DNA from: Aricia agestis
Lineage: Eukaryota > Arthropoda > Insecta > Lepidoptera > Lycaenidae
Direction of reading: 5' to 3'
Length of the DNA: 64,000 bases
NCBI RefSeq assembly: GCF_905147365.1
Contig: NC_056415.1
Coordinates: 12,542,001-12,606,000, forward strand
The notes beneath the pieces are model-generated. The model made no database searches. It worked only from the letters and a program-made list of their open reading frames with translations, and was not told the origin of the DNA. Positions within the stretch are counted from its first letter, which is position 1; the number at the start of each line of letters is the position of its first letter. Position numbers and translations under genes: made by a program. Shown here piece by piece: positions 43,846 through 56,400 of the stretch.

Positions 43846-44175
43846 TAGGGTTGCCAGGCGTTCGGAAAAAGCCGGACATCTGGCAACTGTATTATCAGAC
43901 TTTTTTTATTTGCGTTTCCACCTGTTGTAAAAACAGTAAAAGTTTACATCTATTCTAGTTGAGATGCTAAGTCTTCAACAGTAGGTGTCCGGCCTTTAAC
44001 ACTTTGGCTGCCATGAGCATCACCGGTGGGATCAAAAGACCATTGTGGATTGTATTGGACATGGGAGCAATTACTGAAGGTGAAGTATATTGGGCAGTCA
44101 ACGTGTTAAAAATCAAATGCCCGGCTGAGCTACCTGGTTTGTGCGGCTACTAGGTTTGGAGGCCTGGCAACCCTA
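43846..44175. mobile_element. hAT-type MITE with 8-bp duplication
   Basis: The ends TAGGGTTGCCAGGC and GCCTGGCAACCCTA are exact inverted repeats. The flanks AAGTGGGC (43838-43845) and AAGTGGAC (44176-44183) form an 8-bp duplication with one mismatch. Non-coding interior. Confidence 0.8.
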
Positions 44176-44183
44176 AAGTGGAC

Positions 44184-44779
44184 CAAACAAGAGACGTAAC
44201 ATTTTCGAAATAGAGTCACCTTTATCTTTGTCATTCATCACGAGCGAGGCTTTTATTGGGCGTATTATGTCAATAAGAGCAATCACTACAGCGAATACAC
44301 ACCTCTATCGAAGTCGATCAATTATATCATAACTTGCATACGACCTTTACTTTCTGAAAGCGAAGGTTTATTTTAACTGTCGATAGTCACACCACAGAGT
44401 AGAGTATAAATCAATTTTTAAGTAAAGTTTTAAAGTACTTTTATAAGAGGCTGTTGCTATAGAATATAATAAACATTTAAAAATAGAATATCAGTAATCA
44501 ATCTGCTCCTAATTACACAAACAGTAGGCCTATATCGGTTATTAAGGTTCATTGCACACATCAAGTCCAGTTGTTAGGTTTCAGTTTAGACATGTAGTTC
44601 AATTCCACGTATTAGCCGCATAATAGACCAGCTGTTCGACATGCGATCTAGTCCAATATCAATCACTGTTGTTTGACTTTTCACAAGATCAACATCAGCT
44701 ATAGCTTAATTAATATGATATGGTTCAAATCACGAGGCGAGTAAAACAACTTCATTTTAAATGTCAGTCAACATTTGGT
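44184..44779. other. Non-coding stretch
   Basis: AT-rich, with no gene or repeat recognised, between the hAT MITE and the long palindrome. Confidence 0.35.
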
Positions 44780-46301
44780 GACTAGGACGAGTCGGCGCAT
44801 GAGTACCGAAAACTATTCCACCTTAATTTTTTTATGCGTTCCTCTTCAAATTATCCTCCTGATGATATAAATGCATGTTGCCAGGGCGCAACCCGGTGCC
44901 ATATTGTTTAAACAAACATTGTTTAAACAATTGCAAGGAATTGTTATTTTTCAACCGAACAATTTTTTTTTAATATTCTTTATTAAATTACCAATAAAAA
45001 AGGTCCTATTACTTTTTACGATAAAGTTAATATTTTTAAAGATATGAATTTTTAAAGGTTCAAAAACCTCAAATTTAAAAAATATTTTTTTTTTAATTTG
45101 AGATTTAAAAAAATAATAATGTCAAAGTAATATTTTTTTTTTAAATTCTATATACAATAGTTAATAATATTGTTAATAGAGATTTCAAAAAATTTCATTT
45201 TATATCTTTTTTTTTAACTTAGCAAAAGTAGACAAAAAATTGTGTTTTTTGTATGGGAATTAAACAATTACTTTATTTTAATTTTATTATTAATTATTAA
45301 AGTACAAATATAATTAAGGATATCGTGAAATTTTCAAGTGCCTCGCTGTTACTATTATTGATTACGAGCAAAAAAAGGCCAAAAAAATCACGTTTCTTGT
45401 ATGGGTGGCCCTTAAATATTAACTTTATGTTATTTTTAGTATTTGTTCTTATAACGACAACAGACATACACAATCTGTAAAAATGTCAGAAGTCTAGCTA
45501 TAGCGGTTCTTGAGATACATCCTGGAGACATATAGACAAACAGGCAGATGGACAGAAAACGAAGTCTTAGTAAACCCTATTATTAAGACTTCTGAAATTT
45601 TCACAGATTGTGTATATCTGTTGCCGCTATAACAACAAATACTAAAAATAAAGTAAAGTATATTATTTAAGGGATACTCCCATACAAGAAACGTGATTTT
45701 TTTTGCCTTTTTTGCTCGTAATCAATAAAAGTAACAGTTAGGCACTTGAAATTTTTATGAAATCTTTAATTATATATTTTGTACTTTAATAATTAAAATA
45801 ATAAAATTAAAATAAAGTAATTGTTTAAGTCCCATACAAAAACACAATTTTTTGTCTACTTTTGCTAAGATAAAAAAAATAATATATACAATGAAATTTT
45901 CTGAAATCTCTATTAACAATATTATTAACTATTGTATATAGAATTAAAAAATTTACATTACTTTGATTTTTTTTTAAATATATTTTTCATCGGTCGAAAG
46001 TACCCAAATTTGAGGTTTTTCGAACCTTTAAAAATTCATATCTTTAAAAATATTAACTTTATCGTAAAAAGTCATAGGACTTTTTTTATTGGTATTTCAA
46101 TAAAGAATATAAAAAAAATTGTTCGGTTGAAAAATAACAATTCCTTGCAATTGTTTAAACAATGTTTGTTTAAACAATATTGCACCGGGTTGCGCCCTGG
46201 CAACATGCATTTATATCATCAGGAGGGCAATTTGAAGAGGATCGCATAAAAAAATTGAGGTGGAATAGTTTTCGGTACTCATGCGCCGACTCGTGCTAGT
46301 C
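44780..46301. mobile_element. 1.5-kb palindrome (giant foldback element)
   Basis: The left end is GACTAGGACGAGTCGGCGCA and the right end is TGCGCCGACTCGTGCTAGTC. From there inward the two arms of about 720-760 bp stay complementary. Landmarks at mirrored positions are GCATGTTGCCAGGGCGCAAC (44876), AACAAACATTGTTTAAACAA (44921), GAATTGTTATTTTTCAACCG (44939) and ACGTGATTTTTTTTGCC (right arm, about 45700). The arms differ by scattered substitutions and small gaps. The centre (about 45480-45600) holds the CAGACATACACAATCTG repeat also found at 1-197. No coding capacity. Confidence 0.88.
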
Positions 46302-46422
46302 TAACTAGGGTAAAGCTAAAGCTTGATTTAAAAAAATCTATGGCCGCTTCTAAAAAAATACTCTATACTTATTACCTTTCTTGAAATTCCTACTTCAAAC
46401 CCTATTTCTTATAAAATATAGA

Positions 46423-46614
46423 CTAGATGACGTCCGCAACTCCGTTGCGCCAAAATTCGTTATCACGCGGGAAGAGTACATTTTTAAGGATAAAAATATC
46501 CTATGTCCCGGGTCTTAAAGTTTCTCCATTCCAAATTCCAGCAAAATCAGTTCAGCGGTTTGAGTCCCTAACGAGACAGACAGACACACTTTCGCATTTA
46601 TAATATTAGTATGT
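46423..46614 (-). mobile_element. Helitron-like element, short
   Basis: It starts CTAGATGACGTCCGCAACTC and ends CACTTTCGCATTTATAATAT then TAGTATG. Close to the copy at 959. Confidence 0.7.
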
Positions 46615-47387
46615 ATATGGATATCTGACAGAATGTTTTATACAACCTAGTCTACGAGCAGACATAAGCGCATTCGCAGACGTATGCATTTTACGTATTC
46701 CAATGATGGATCGTTGGTCAGACACCGCGTCGGGGGAATGAGTAATCAATGAACCTCTGGAACAGGTTGTTTGCGGTCGCAGCCGGAGGATGTCTAGGCA
46801 CGGTCGAGCGGACCACAAAGATGCCGGCCTTCCTGTACCGACAACCGAGTGTGGGTCCAGGGAACACATTACACACTACGCGTCACGACACGCTCGTTAT
46901 GGGAACAATGACGCTAAGTAATTGCATCGCAACTAGCTACTGTCGCATCGTGGACTGCAAATTAGATGGTATATTTTGCGCAAGGAGCCCTTGGCCTTCC
47001 AAGGGAAGATACGACGTTAGTATCCTTATATCAATTGGCTGCTAATTTCTGAATAAATGATCTATTAAGGGTTTTGTCAATTTTATGGACAGTAGTTTAT
47101 CTGTTCAACAGTTTCGTTGATTGGTTAATGTTTTGGCGTTATGCCATTCAGAAACGCTATAATATATAAACGCTAAAAACGCTATGTATAAACTCTTGCC
47201 ATAAAACCTCAAAACCGGGAACTTCTCTTTCGAAAAGCTCGTTCAAATTAGGTGGTCGCTTAATCCATAAAAACCGCCCGACGTACAACAAACACTGTAT
47301 TCAGAATAATAACTTATCTCGATTAAAAGCCATAGCACGCCATAGGTATTTACAGCTGCCGTTGCAGTAAGTTAGTATAATCTAGTT
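46615..47387. other. Non-coding stretch
   Basis: It holds two overlapping frames of about 90 codons on opposite strands (46606-47045), with no recognisable domain. Nothing else supported. Confidence 0.3.
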
Positions 47388-47606
47388 CAGCCTTTCCCAA
47401 AGTGGGCGCCCCTTGTGGGCGCTGAAGGTCTAAAGGGTGTGGGACCCATAAAAAAAATATGGGGGCATTGTGTAGAAGCTTGGGGGGTGATCTGTAATTT
47501 CATTTCATCTGGATGCATACAAATTGTAACAAGTGGTGGGCGCTAAAACATTTTTTTTTTCAAAGTGGGCAGTAGACAAAATAAGTTTGGGAACCCGGAA
47601 CCCCTG
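47388..47606. mobile_element. hAT-like MITE
   Basis: It starts CAGCCTTTCCCAAAGTGGGC and ends GTTTGGGAACCCGGAACCCC then TG. The flanks share TCTAG (imperfect duplication). The CCCAAAGTGGGCGCC wording is common in hAT-derived repeats. Confidence 0.55.
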
Positions 47607-47838
47607 CTCTAGATTGTAGAGTCTACAATATAGAATAGGAAAAAAGTGAACAAGAATTCCGCCAAAATTATTTGATACCTTGTTTCGTAAATAGCGTGTC
47701 TTGGCTGACAGACGATGATCAGACCCATTCAGGGGTCACGTACGAGGACTTAAATTATAAATCAAAGTTGGACGACGCCAAATTGCACCAAAACCGATTG
47801 TACGGTAAACTTCATGGTTACCTTCTAAATTATAAAGG

Positions 47839-48212
47839 CAGTGGCGGATTCACAAAGCAGTAGATTGTATTTTGTATTGACGTGTAGATTTTTCAGATTT
47901 TCTCTTTTTCCTGATGCGATATTCTTAAAGTAGATAATGATAAAATTTGTTTAAAGAGCGGTTAGATTGTTCATGTAGAGACGTTAAAGTATGTATATAT
48001 TCGTGTAGTCACGTTCGTTCGGTCACGATTTATAAAGCTCTGCAATCTGCTTAAAGATCGCCACCGCCAAAATCCTACAGGTGATTCACAATTATTCACA
48101 ACTCTCAGACATGTGGAACAAGGCGCGAGGAGGAGAGCTTTAATTATTTTATTGCCGCCTCTTAAAATTTGCCGCCCTAGGCTTACTTAGCCTGCTGGTT
48201 AATCCGCCACTG
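47839..48212. mobile_element. CAGTGGCGGATT-ended element
   Basis: The left CAGTGGCGGATT and right AATCCGCCACTG are exact inverted ends of 12 bp. Near the right end is TTGCCGCCCTAGGCTTACTT. hAT-like ends, but the 8-bp flanks do not match. Confidence 0.6.
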
Positions 48213-48921
48213 CACAGACGTGTGTAATTGTTATTCGCTTTACATTCAACTGAGCAATGCTGGTGGAGAAGGTCTGTCTTATTCATTCATTCGAATTTAT
48301 TCGTGATGCGGTTGCGACTCGAGAGAACGGCAAGCGAATGCAACGTCTATTCCTAAGCTAAATATATTCCACAAACGCTGTAGAGAACATCCTTCGAGTT
48401 TAGAGTTTAGACACAGTAAATAGCATACCTATACCTAACCTAACCCAACGCTGTAAAAACAAAGAAAATGGAAAATGTGTTAAACCAAAAATTCCGTAAC
48501 CATTTCGTAGCAGTAACAAAACATTCCGAATAATTAGGTAAAAGCTTTAAAATTATGATATATTCCGTAATCAAAGTACAGTTTTATCACCTACTAAAAA
48601 CACATAAACCATAGATACGCAGAAAGCTCTCTAAATACCATTTCATTAGATTTCATTAGTGTTAACGATGTAAAGTGCGTTATCATCACGTTCGTATACA
48701 AGACAGTGAAGAAACGAGCAATAAAAATCCCAATAAAACTCTTGAATCTCATTACCGAAGCAATTAAGTAGAACAAACACGTCTATCATGCGATACATCG
48801 GACCTACAACAAGGGAGAAGCTCCAAGCCTTGTGTCCACCGGGCGACGTTTCACACAATCAAAAGCCGACTGAGCTTTTGATTATTATCTTACATATAAA
48901 ATTCTCGTGTCACAATGTTAG

Positions 48922-49250
48922 GTTTTTTTTTTTATATATGAAAGAAGGGGGCAAACGAGCAAACGGGTCACATGGTGGAAAGCAACTTCCGTCGCCCATG
49001 GACACTCGCAGCATCAGAAGAGCTGCAGGTTCATTGCCGGCCTTTTAAGAGGGAATAGGGTAATAGGGGAGGGTAGGAATGGGAAGGGAAGGGAATAGGG
49101 GAGGATAGGGAAGGGAATTGGGCCTCCGGTAAACTCACTCACTCGGCGAAACACAGCGCAAGCGCTGTTTCACGCCGGTTTTCTGTGAGAACGTGGTATT
49201 TCCTCCGGTCGAGCCGGCCCATTCGTGCCGAAGCATGGCTCTCCCACGTA
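48922..49250 (-). mobile_element. SINE copy 8
   Basis: Poly-T, AGAAGGGGGCAAACGAGCAA, the G/A tract and a head ending CATGGCTCTCCCACGTA. Full length. Confidence 0.8.
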
Positions 49251-49973
49251 GTTACCGTACCCCTCCGAAACGGCTTTACTGATTTTTACCAAATTTTATA
49301 TGCATATTCAGTAGGTCTGAGAATCGGCTACTGGCTACTTTTTTATATTGATGAGTGCATTTGTTGAATAAATAATAGTAAATTATTACAACTCGAGACT
49401 GATGGCGATCATTTTTTGTGCGACGGGATAGCGATGGACGTTGTCATGGTGACATACATATTTAGTCACTTCTATAAAATATGGGCGAAAATCGAAATGC
49501 TTTATACGGCAAAACAACGTTTGCCGGGACAGCTAGAAATTTATAAACTACTATAGTAGTCCAGTGGTATTGTGTAGTTTTTGTCGATTTTGTATGACTC
49601 TAGCAATTTACTGCACATTCAAAATAAGTGTTGATTTTGACATTGTTTTGATCAAACGTGGAAATTGGTCCATCAGATTAGTCAAGGATATTACGGTCTG
49701 ATCAAAAGGTTCAATTTTAAAAGGTTCAAGGAAGTTTGGGAAGGGTTTGGTCGTCCCAAATCGTCCAGCATGTGATGATGATCAAATTCGACCGACGATC
49801 TATCTGCATCTTTGGCCAAACATTGATCGTCGGCAGACGCTCGACGCTAGTCTAAATAAAAAAGTTTGAAGCCATCATCCAATATGGACTTTTGCCTCCT
49901 ATTTCCAACAAGTTAATTTTCATAATACATATGTATTAGAAGATACGGAATTAATAATAGTATTTTAAAAAGA

Positions 49974-50326
49974 TAAAACCGACTTCAAAATTGTGCGTAC
50001 CTAATTAAGAATTAAAATTCCGTATCTCAAAAACTACTGAACCAATTTTGATGAAACTTGCAGTATTCCCTTAGTGGATACTTGGACCTTAATCCTTATA
50101 CAGCAAAAAAAGAATTACTCAAATCAGCCTTGTAGTTCCGGAGATATACGAACACAAACATGCACACATACAATATACATACATACACTTTTGAAATTTG
50201 GCACATTTGTTCAGACACTGATGTAGACTAACATAATTATACAAAAACTGGGCAGTTCTGCAAATATTACATACTGTATACATACGCGTCGAATTGATAA
50301 CCTCCTTTTTTTAAGTCGTTTAAAAA
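49974..50326. repeat. AAAACCGACTTC-ended repeat
   Basis: The left AAAACCGACTTC and right AAGTCGTTTAAAA are inverted with mismatches. Inside is CTCAAAAACTACTGAACCAA, common in lepidopteran non-autonomous elements. The flanks (49251-49973, 50327-51431) hold no supported gene. Confidence 0.5.
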
Positions 50327-51431
50327 CATGCATGTTGGGCGCTACGTTCCAGTGTATACGAGGCTTCATCTTTCTTCCGACATCTACGGATTGACAGCGG
50401 GAGAAGATTGATTTACTGCTGTTATTTATGCACCCGCGTATGACATAACATCCTTGATAACAAATTTCGCCTGACTCAGACCTTTGACAGCGGATGCTAC
50501 TGGCATTGATTTTGTACTTAACTTGAATGAGATGGAGCGATAACGGTTAACAAATAAGTATATTTTGAAGTAATTTATTCGTAAGTAAGTACTTACAATT
50601 TTGCGAGAGGCAATCTATGTTCTATAACAATATTTATTCATTTTGATTTGGTTGAAATCTAGGATGGAGTTACTTCGAATCCTGAGAAAGGACATACCTA
50701 CCATATTCATATGTTTTAGAAATAAGAACTTAATGTTTTAATCACGTAAGAATATTACTTCCGGTCCGATAAATGATTTTTGTTCAACGAAGTTGCAAGC
50801 TACATCCATTAAGGCATAAGTGCAAGAAATTACATACCAAATGCATAATACCTGTTATTACAGGTCATTAGGCTCGCATTTACGCCGTTGACAGATGCAA
50901 AACAGACAATTAACATACAGAAACAGATATAAATAATCCCAAGACTAGTGATTATTTAAACAAGGTCACAGGATCAAAGTCATGGCCTTAATTTTTTTTT
51001 CTTATTTCTTATTCTCCATATCAGACAAAGCTATTTCTGAAAGCTTCTTTAACTTTTGTTGGTCCTTCGAGCCAGATTTATCTAAGAATTGGAAATGTAA
51101 AACATGTACACAAAAACACAAAACATCAGTAGCGATTTCCACAACATCAAAATATCTTAGAATGTATTTTGTGCGTAAGGCCCTACGATTGCGACTTATC
51201 ACGTGAACATAAAGTTTTCTGCTAATATTTGCTGCGCCGCAAATAACACCTGTCGCATATTTTATATGCTTTTAACATCGCACATCACAAGAGGTTTCAC
51301 GCCCCAGACAGCCTTGACCGGCTTACATCCTCAATACTTCTTAGGAATAGCACTTACTTCTACTTTGTCTCTACTCTTGAGGTACGCCGACATTGTAAGA
51401 AACCTAATGGTCAAACATTGGTGTATTCATA

Positions 51432-51637
51432 TCCATACTAATAGTATAAATGCGAAAGTGTGACTGTCTGTCTATCTGTCTATCTGCTACCTCTTCACCC
51501 CCAAACTGCTGAACGGATTTTACGAAATTATATATTATATAGAGATACTTTCGAGTCCCGGGAAAGGACAAAAGACGTTTTATCCCGGAAAAATGTACGG
51601 TTCCCGCGCGATAAACGAATTTTGGCGCAACGGAGTT
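51432..51637 (+). mobile_element. Helitron-like element, 3' truncated
   Basis: It starts TCCATACTAATAGTATAAAT and runs GCGAAAGTGTGACTGTCTG to TTTTGGCGCAACGGAGTT, where the family would continue to CTAG. It is cut off at the next MITE fragment. Confidence 0.7.
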
Positions 51638-51757
51638 TCCCCATACAAAAGTGAAAAAAATTTTTGGTCTTTCAGCGCTGCTACTTTCACAGTGAACTCT
51701 CTACAAGGAACACGTACACACCCTAAAGTATTATCACTTATTTTTGTTACACCCTGT
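51638..51757. mobile_element. TACARGGTGTAAC MITE, right half
   Basis: GCGCTGCTACTTTCACAGTG to TATTTTTGTTACACCCTGTA matches the right half of the copy at 33881. The left half is lost. Confidence 0.75.
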
Positions 51758-51766
51758 ATATATATA

Positions 51767-52087
51767 TTTTTTTTTTATGAAATAAGGGGGCAATCGAGCA
51801 AACGGGTCACCTGATGGAAAGCAACTTCCGTCGCACATGGACACTCGCAGCATCAGAAGAGCTGCAGGTGCGTTGCCGGCCTTTTAAGAGGGAATAGGGT
51901 AATAGGGGAGGGTAGGGAAGGGAAGGAATAGGGGAGGGTAGGAAGGGAATAGGGTAGGGGATTGGGCCTCCGGTAAACTCACTCACTCGGCGAAACACAA
52001 CGCTGTTTCACGCCGGTTTTCTGTGAGAACGTGGTATTTCTCCGGTCGAGCCAGCCCGTTCGTGCCGAAGCATGGCTCTCCCACGTA
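51767..52087 (-). mobile_element. SINE copy 9
   Basis: Poly-T, AAGGGGGCAATCGAGCAAAC, the GGGAGGGTAGGGAAGG tract and a head ending GGCTCTCCCACGTA. Full length, right next to the MITE half. Confidence 0.8.
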
Positions 52088-53326
52088 TAAAATATTCCAA
52101 ATTTTATCACTTTTTGAAATCAATCGTCCTAATACTGAAAAAAAAAATCAATTGGACGTAACGATTTTTGTTGTAATGCAGTTTAAGGAGTTTATAAATA
52201 TTTTTAAATAATCTTCCAACAATTAGTACCTACTCAATATAAAAAAAAACGTCCGAAACCGTTAGAGAAAGTAAAGAAATTAGCGGCCTTAAATGCAACG
52301 ATAAGAGACTATAGAATGACTCTACGTTATTGATGAGCCAAAATTTGCTTAATTGCAGGTAATAATGTTATATGATGTTGATTGAAATCATTTTAAACAT
52401 TACCGCTATACAAATCAAGAGTTTTGTTAACCGTTATATTTTACCTAATTATTATTTTTAATCATTAAACATCATCAACAGAAACTTACAGATCGCTGTT
52501 TTGAGATTTTTTCTTTGATTTGTTTTGGATGTTGAACTAGCATATTATTTTTTTATGTTAATAATTATGTGACTATTTATTTTCCTCGTAAAATAGAATA
52601 AAAAAATATGAATGAATGAATGACTGTAAAAATTATGGTATCGATAATGATTTTCCAAATATTGTGCAGTTGTCGGAGCAACTCCTAGATAAATTAGACT
52701 TTCGCTCCTGTAGTTAACATTCCAAGATAAATTGGAAACGACATTTTGATAAACATTTCAATGGTATTTAATAGAATAAATTATTGTTATTGAATACATT
52801 ACTCAGAGCAACTGCGCTTAGTATACATGTTTGTTGCAAATTATGTCATGTACTTTAATAATGAACTACGATAGATAATGATACTTTTGCTTTTATTTGA
52901 TTGGATTATTTAGTTTGGATTGTAAAAAAGCAACGGACAAAAGAATATCTTGACTATAATAATTCAAATCCTGAGTATAAAACGAGCAAATTTAAGGATG
53001 ATGTAACCAACTGAGGTTTAACTACGTAGAAATAGTCAGTGATCGTATCGATAACAATAAACGACAATATTAATTCTTATTTATTGCTCGTTATGCAAAT
53101 GAAAACTATAAGGTGCAGATATAAACCACAAGGAATGTTATCCTTAAGTGACGTCATCCGACTCGACAAACATGAACTGGACCAAGCATTTGCAAAATCT
53201 AAACTGCAACCTGATACTACAAATGACTTCGCTGATATCGCTTAATCTGTGCAGATTGCATAATCTACTTGTTATCACGCTACTACTACCAGCGGAGAAA
53301 CTTAATTTATTGAAGACACAACCAAT
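52088..53326. other. AT-rich non-coding stretch
   Basis: No gene, repeat or RNA that I can support. Confidence 0.35.
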
Positions 53327-53488
53327 GTACTATCAGAGAAGTTGATTCCTATGCAAATCGGGACCCTAAGTAGTTTGGTTGCGTTACGTCAAACCCAGCT
53401 GACAGATCACAATTAACATTGAATTGACATATTCGGCCAAATAACGTTGGTCTATCAATTGCATAGGAATCAACTTCCTCGATGGTAC
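53327..53488. mobile_element. MITE with GTACYATC ends, copy 2
   Basis: GTACTATCAGAGAAGTTGAT then TCCTATGCAA at the left, TTGCATAGGAATCAACTTCC then TCGATGGTAC at the right: 30-bp inverted ends with few mismatches. Same family as 19892-20089. Confidence 0.8.
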
Positions 53489-56400
53489 ATTAGATGTCAG
53501 CTTAACGCGATGAAAAAATTTGTTAAATACTAGCATAGAGTTCACCGTCACATTTTTATGTTAAGTCCTATGTATTTATTATCAAAAACTAAAAATATAA
53601 TTAGTGAATAATGTGCAAAAGCGAAAAATTGCTGTAAAAATCATTGAAAGAAAATCAATTTTATAGACACACTGATGAGGTGACAGGTTGGTAAAAGTTG
53701 GCGTGGCGACAAAGCGTCGTAAAATGGAGATGCAATTTGCATTAACACGTTTTCTAATTTAAACATAACAACAGTAACACATATAAATAATAAAAAATTT
53801 CTTTAAAGTACGATTTTAGTTATGTTGTTTTTTTGCTACAAGGTGTTGCATGGGTTAATTTATGTGATGATAATTTAACCTAATAACTTATTGAAAAGAT
53901 CAGAAATACCAGAACACAGAATAATAATTCTAAAGCATAGACTATAGAGTAAGTTATCAAGCTCCTGATTCTGATCGTTGCAATGTAACTGTACTATAAA
54001 TTGTGTATCCAGTATCCAATACAATAAATCACACCGATACAAACTAGAAACGTTTCGACCCGGGCTTTCTAGATCATAATGTAACCTTAGATTTTAGAAC
54101 GCTAGCGGTGATAAAGGCGACTGCCCTAATAGGACAATGACATGTCTACGCAGTTTAACTAGCATTTAACATAATTGATTTATCGTTTTATCATTTGAGT
54201 ATATTGGATAGTGAAACGCGAGCGGGCAATATATCAACCATTAACGTTATTCGCATCCCAAACTGTCCGCCCCGCTGCCTAATTGGTACGTAAAAGCTGC
54301 ACGATTCAAACGATAAGATTGGAGATGCTGTGATTGTAACGTTTGTCCAATTAATATCATTAGAAATATAACTTGCTTTATTTAATCACTTAATTAGCCA
54401 TCGAGATCCTATTTATCTTGGACTAGCCTTAATATTACTTTTGTATTTAAAAACCAATTGCTTTTACTATAAATAGATTATTATATTTGCTAAAACATTA
54501 CTAATAAAATAAGTAATCTATAAACATAATTACAAATACGTTGCTGCTTTAAAGTCACCGAGACATTGTATCACGTATCGATTACCTATAATTTTAATGT
54601 CCATAAAAAGAGACCTTCAATCGAGCCTGATTTAGTGGCTTATGCGTTTGACCTCGGGGCAGCTGAGGCAGTAAAGCAGTATAAACAAAGGCGGTCGTTT
54701 CCGACAGACGAGACGAGTGGTGACCACCCGGCGGGGCGAGCTCGTCAGGCGAACACAGAACCTGTCCGGAGGGACGCCCGCGCACTGAAATTAGCGAGAC
54801 TGATTGCGATGACGCTACTGTATTTTTGCCAGTTTGTAGGGACTTGTGGAGTCTTAACAAGTCACTTTCATCGCCTATAATTTGGTATCTTTTTAAAGTG
54901 TATGTCGTATACTAGATACCTTTGTACACCTATTTCATAAACAACTTATGTTTCTACTATTTGTAACTGAGGTCTGAGGCTTATGTCATTAATTAATTTA
55001 TTATTATCATAACTGCATACAATTATAGGCTATGATTAGCTTTAATAGTTACTATTTATAAATATGTTAACAAATGTGGCCAGGGACTATAGGTTTTTCC
55101 ATATACATACCACATATTTGTGATTACTTCGGTATATGTGGCATATTATTTTCCCTTGGGTAAAGGAAAATTTTATCAGGTTGGTTGCTCTGTGAACCAC
55201 AGGTTTTTAAAATTGTGGTTATTACTCATTGCGTTAATGATAACGCATAGCAACGCCAGACAGGCTATGAATATACGAGAATACCAGGCTCCTGTTGCGT
55301 AGTTTAAATTTATAGCAAAATAAATTGTTTAACAACCCAAAGTAAACAATACAGAATCAAACATTGCTGTAAATTGTAAGCATAACCTGTAAGCAAATAA
55401 ATATAACAAAGATTTTATACCTCTAACTTGCAATACCTCTAAAACCAGCATGCCCTTGGTAATAACAAGAGTCAGACCAAATAAGATATGACATGTGCAG
55501 TCGGCATGACCGCCATCAGGGGAGTGGTGTATGTGCCAGGTAAATAAATATCCCTACATGGAGTATCATAAATATACTTAACTCGTCACATTCTTTAATA
55601 ACTTGAGGTTATTTTTAAATGCCATTAAAATAGACGGTGATCTCATGTATGATCCATTCAGATATTTCACCTCGGAGTTTCAGTAAGAGTGATCCTTACG
55701 TGGTCTTCAAAAGATCCTGCTAGAGGCAAAATAGGTCTGAACGGACTGTAGATCTGTCTACTTGATTCACGATTCGATGCATCACAATAAGCGTAAAACC
55801 AAACAAAATAAAATGTTGCAATTGGGTGCTCTGTGCGTTGATTCACAATTCCCATTCGGCTCAGATGCAAAAAGCCACTGCGCGTTGTGCGATTATTATT
55901 GTTTGTCAAATGAGACTAAGCTTTGATCAATACCATGGTGAATTTTTAAATCCAAATCGATAACCACTGTAAATTAGTCACATGGTAAGTATCATGTGCG
56001 GTGATTCTTTTCAACCGGTGTTTGTGTCAACCATTTTTAAGCGATAACCTTCAAATTAGAGTATTTTATATTTGTTTTAATTATATAACATGGCGATAAA
56101 AATAGGTACTTGAGTTGATGATACTATAAAATACCTATCCGTTGACTTTGCGAGTGGGTAATGTTTGTCCCTGCTATCAACTATTTGTCAAAGTAAATAT
56201 GTGACGAAATTTCTAGAGAGAAGATGAGTGTTTGTTGAAAAATAGCCTTACGAGTTACACAGTTGCGGTTAATATGCTGTGCCAATTGCTATTAATATGT
56301 TACATTTTATTTATTTCGATCTAAAGGACTTTGAGGAGGCTTTTGATCTATCATGAGGCTATCAGTGGGTAGCGTCTAGGACTAGAGTTCTACCAATAAA

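Noticed and set aside
44780..46301. Palindrome as an assembly or library artefact
   Set aside because: The arms carry many independent substitutions and small gaps, which a chimeric fold-back read would not produce; read-level proof is still lacking.
46606..47045. Two overlapping frames of 87 and 98 codons on opposite strands
   Set aside because: No domain, no splice context, and mutual overlap suggest chance.
50982..51206. Frame containing NWKCKTCTQKHKTS, resembling a zinc-finger piece of retroelement proteins
   Set aside because: Only about 15 residues look alike, and no neighbouring retroelement sequence supports it.
54566..54880. 104-codon frame in a GC-rich patch
   Set aside because: The opposite strand is also open and no domain is recognisable; the frames follow from base composition.
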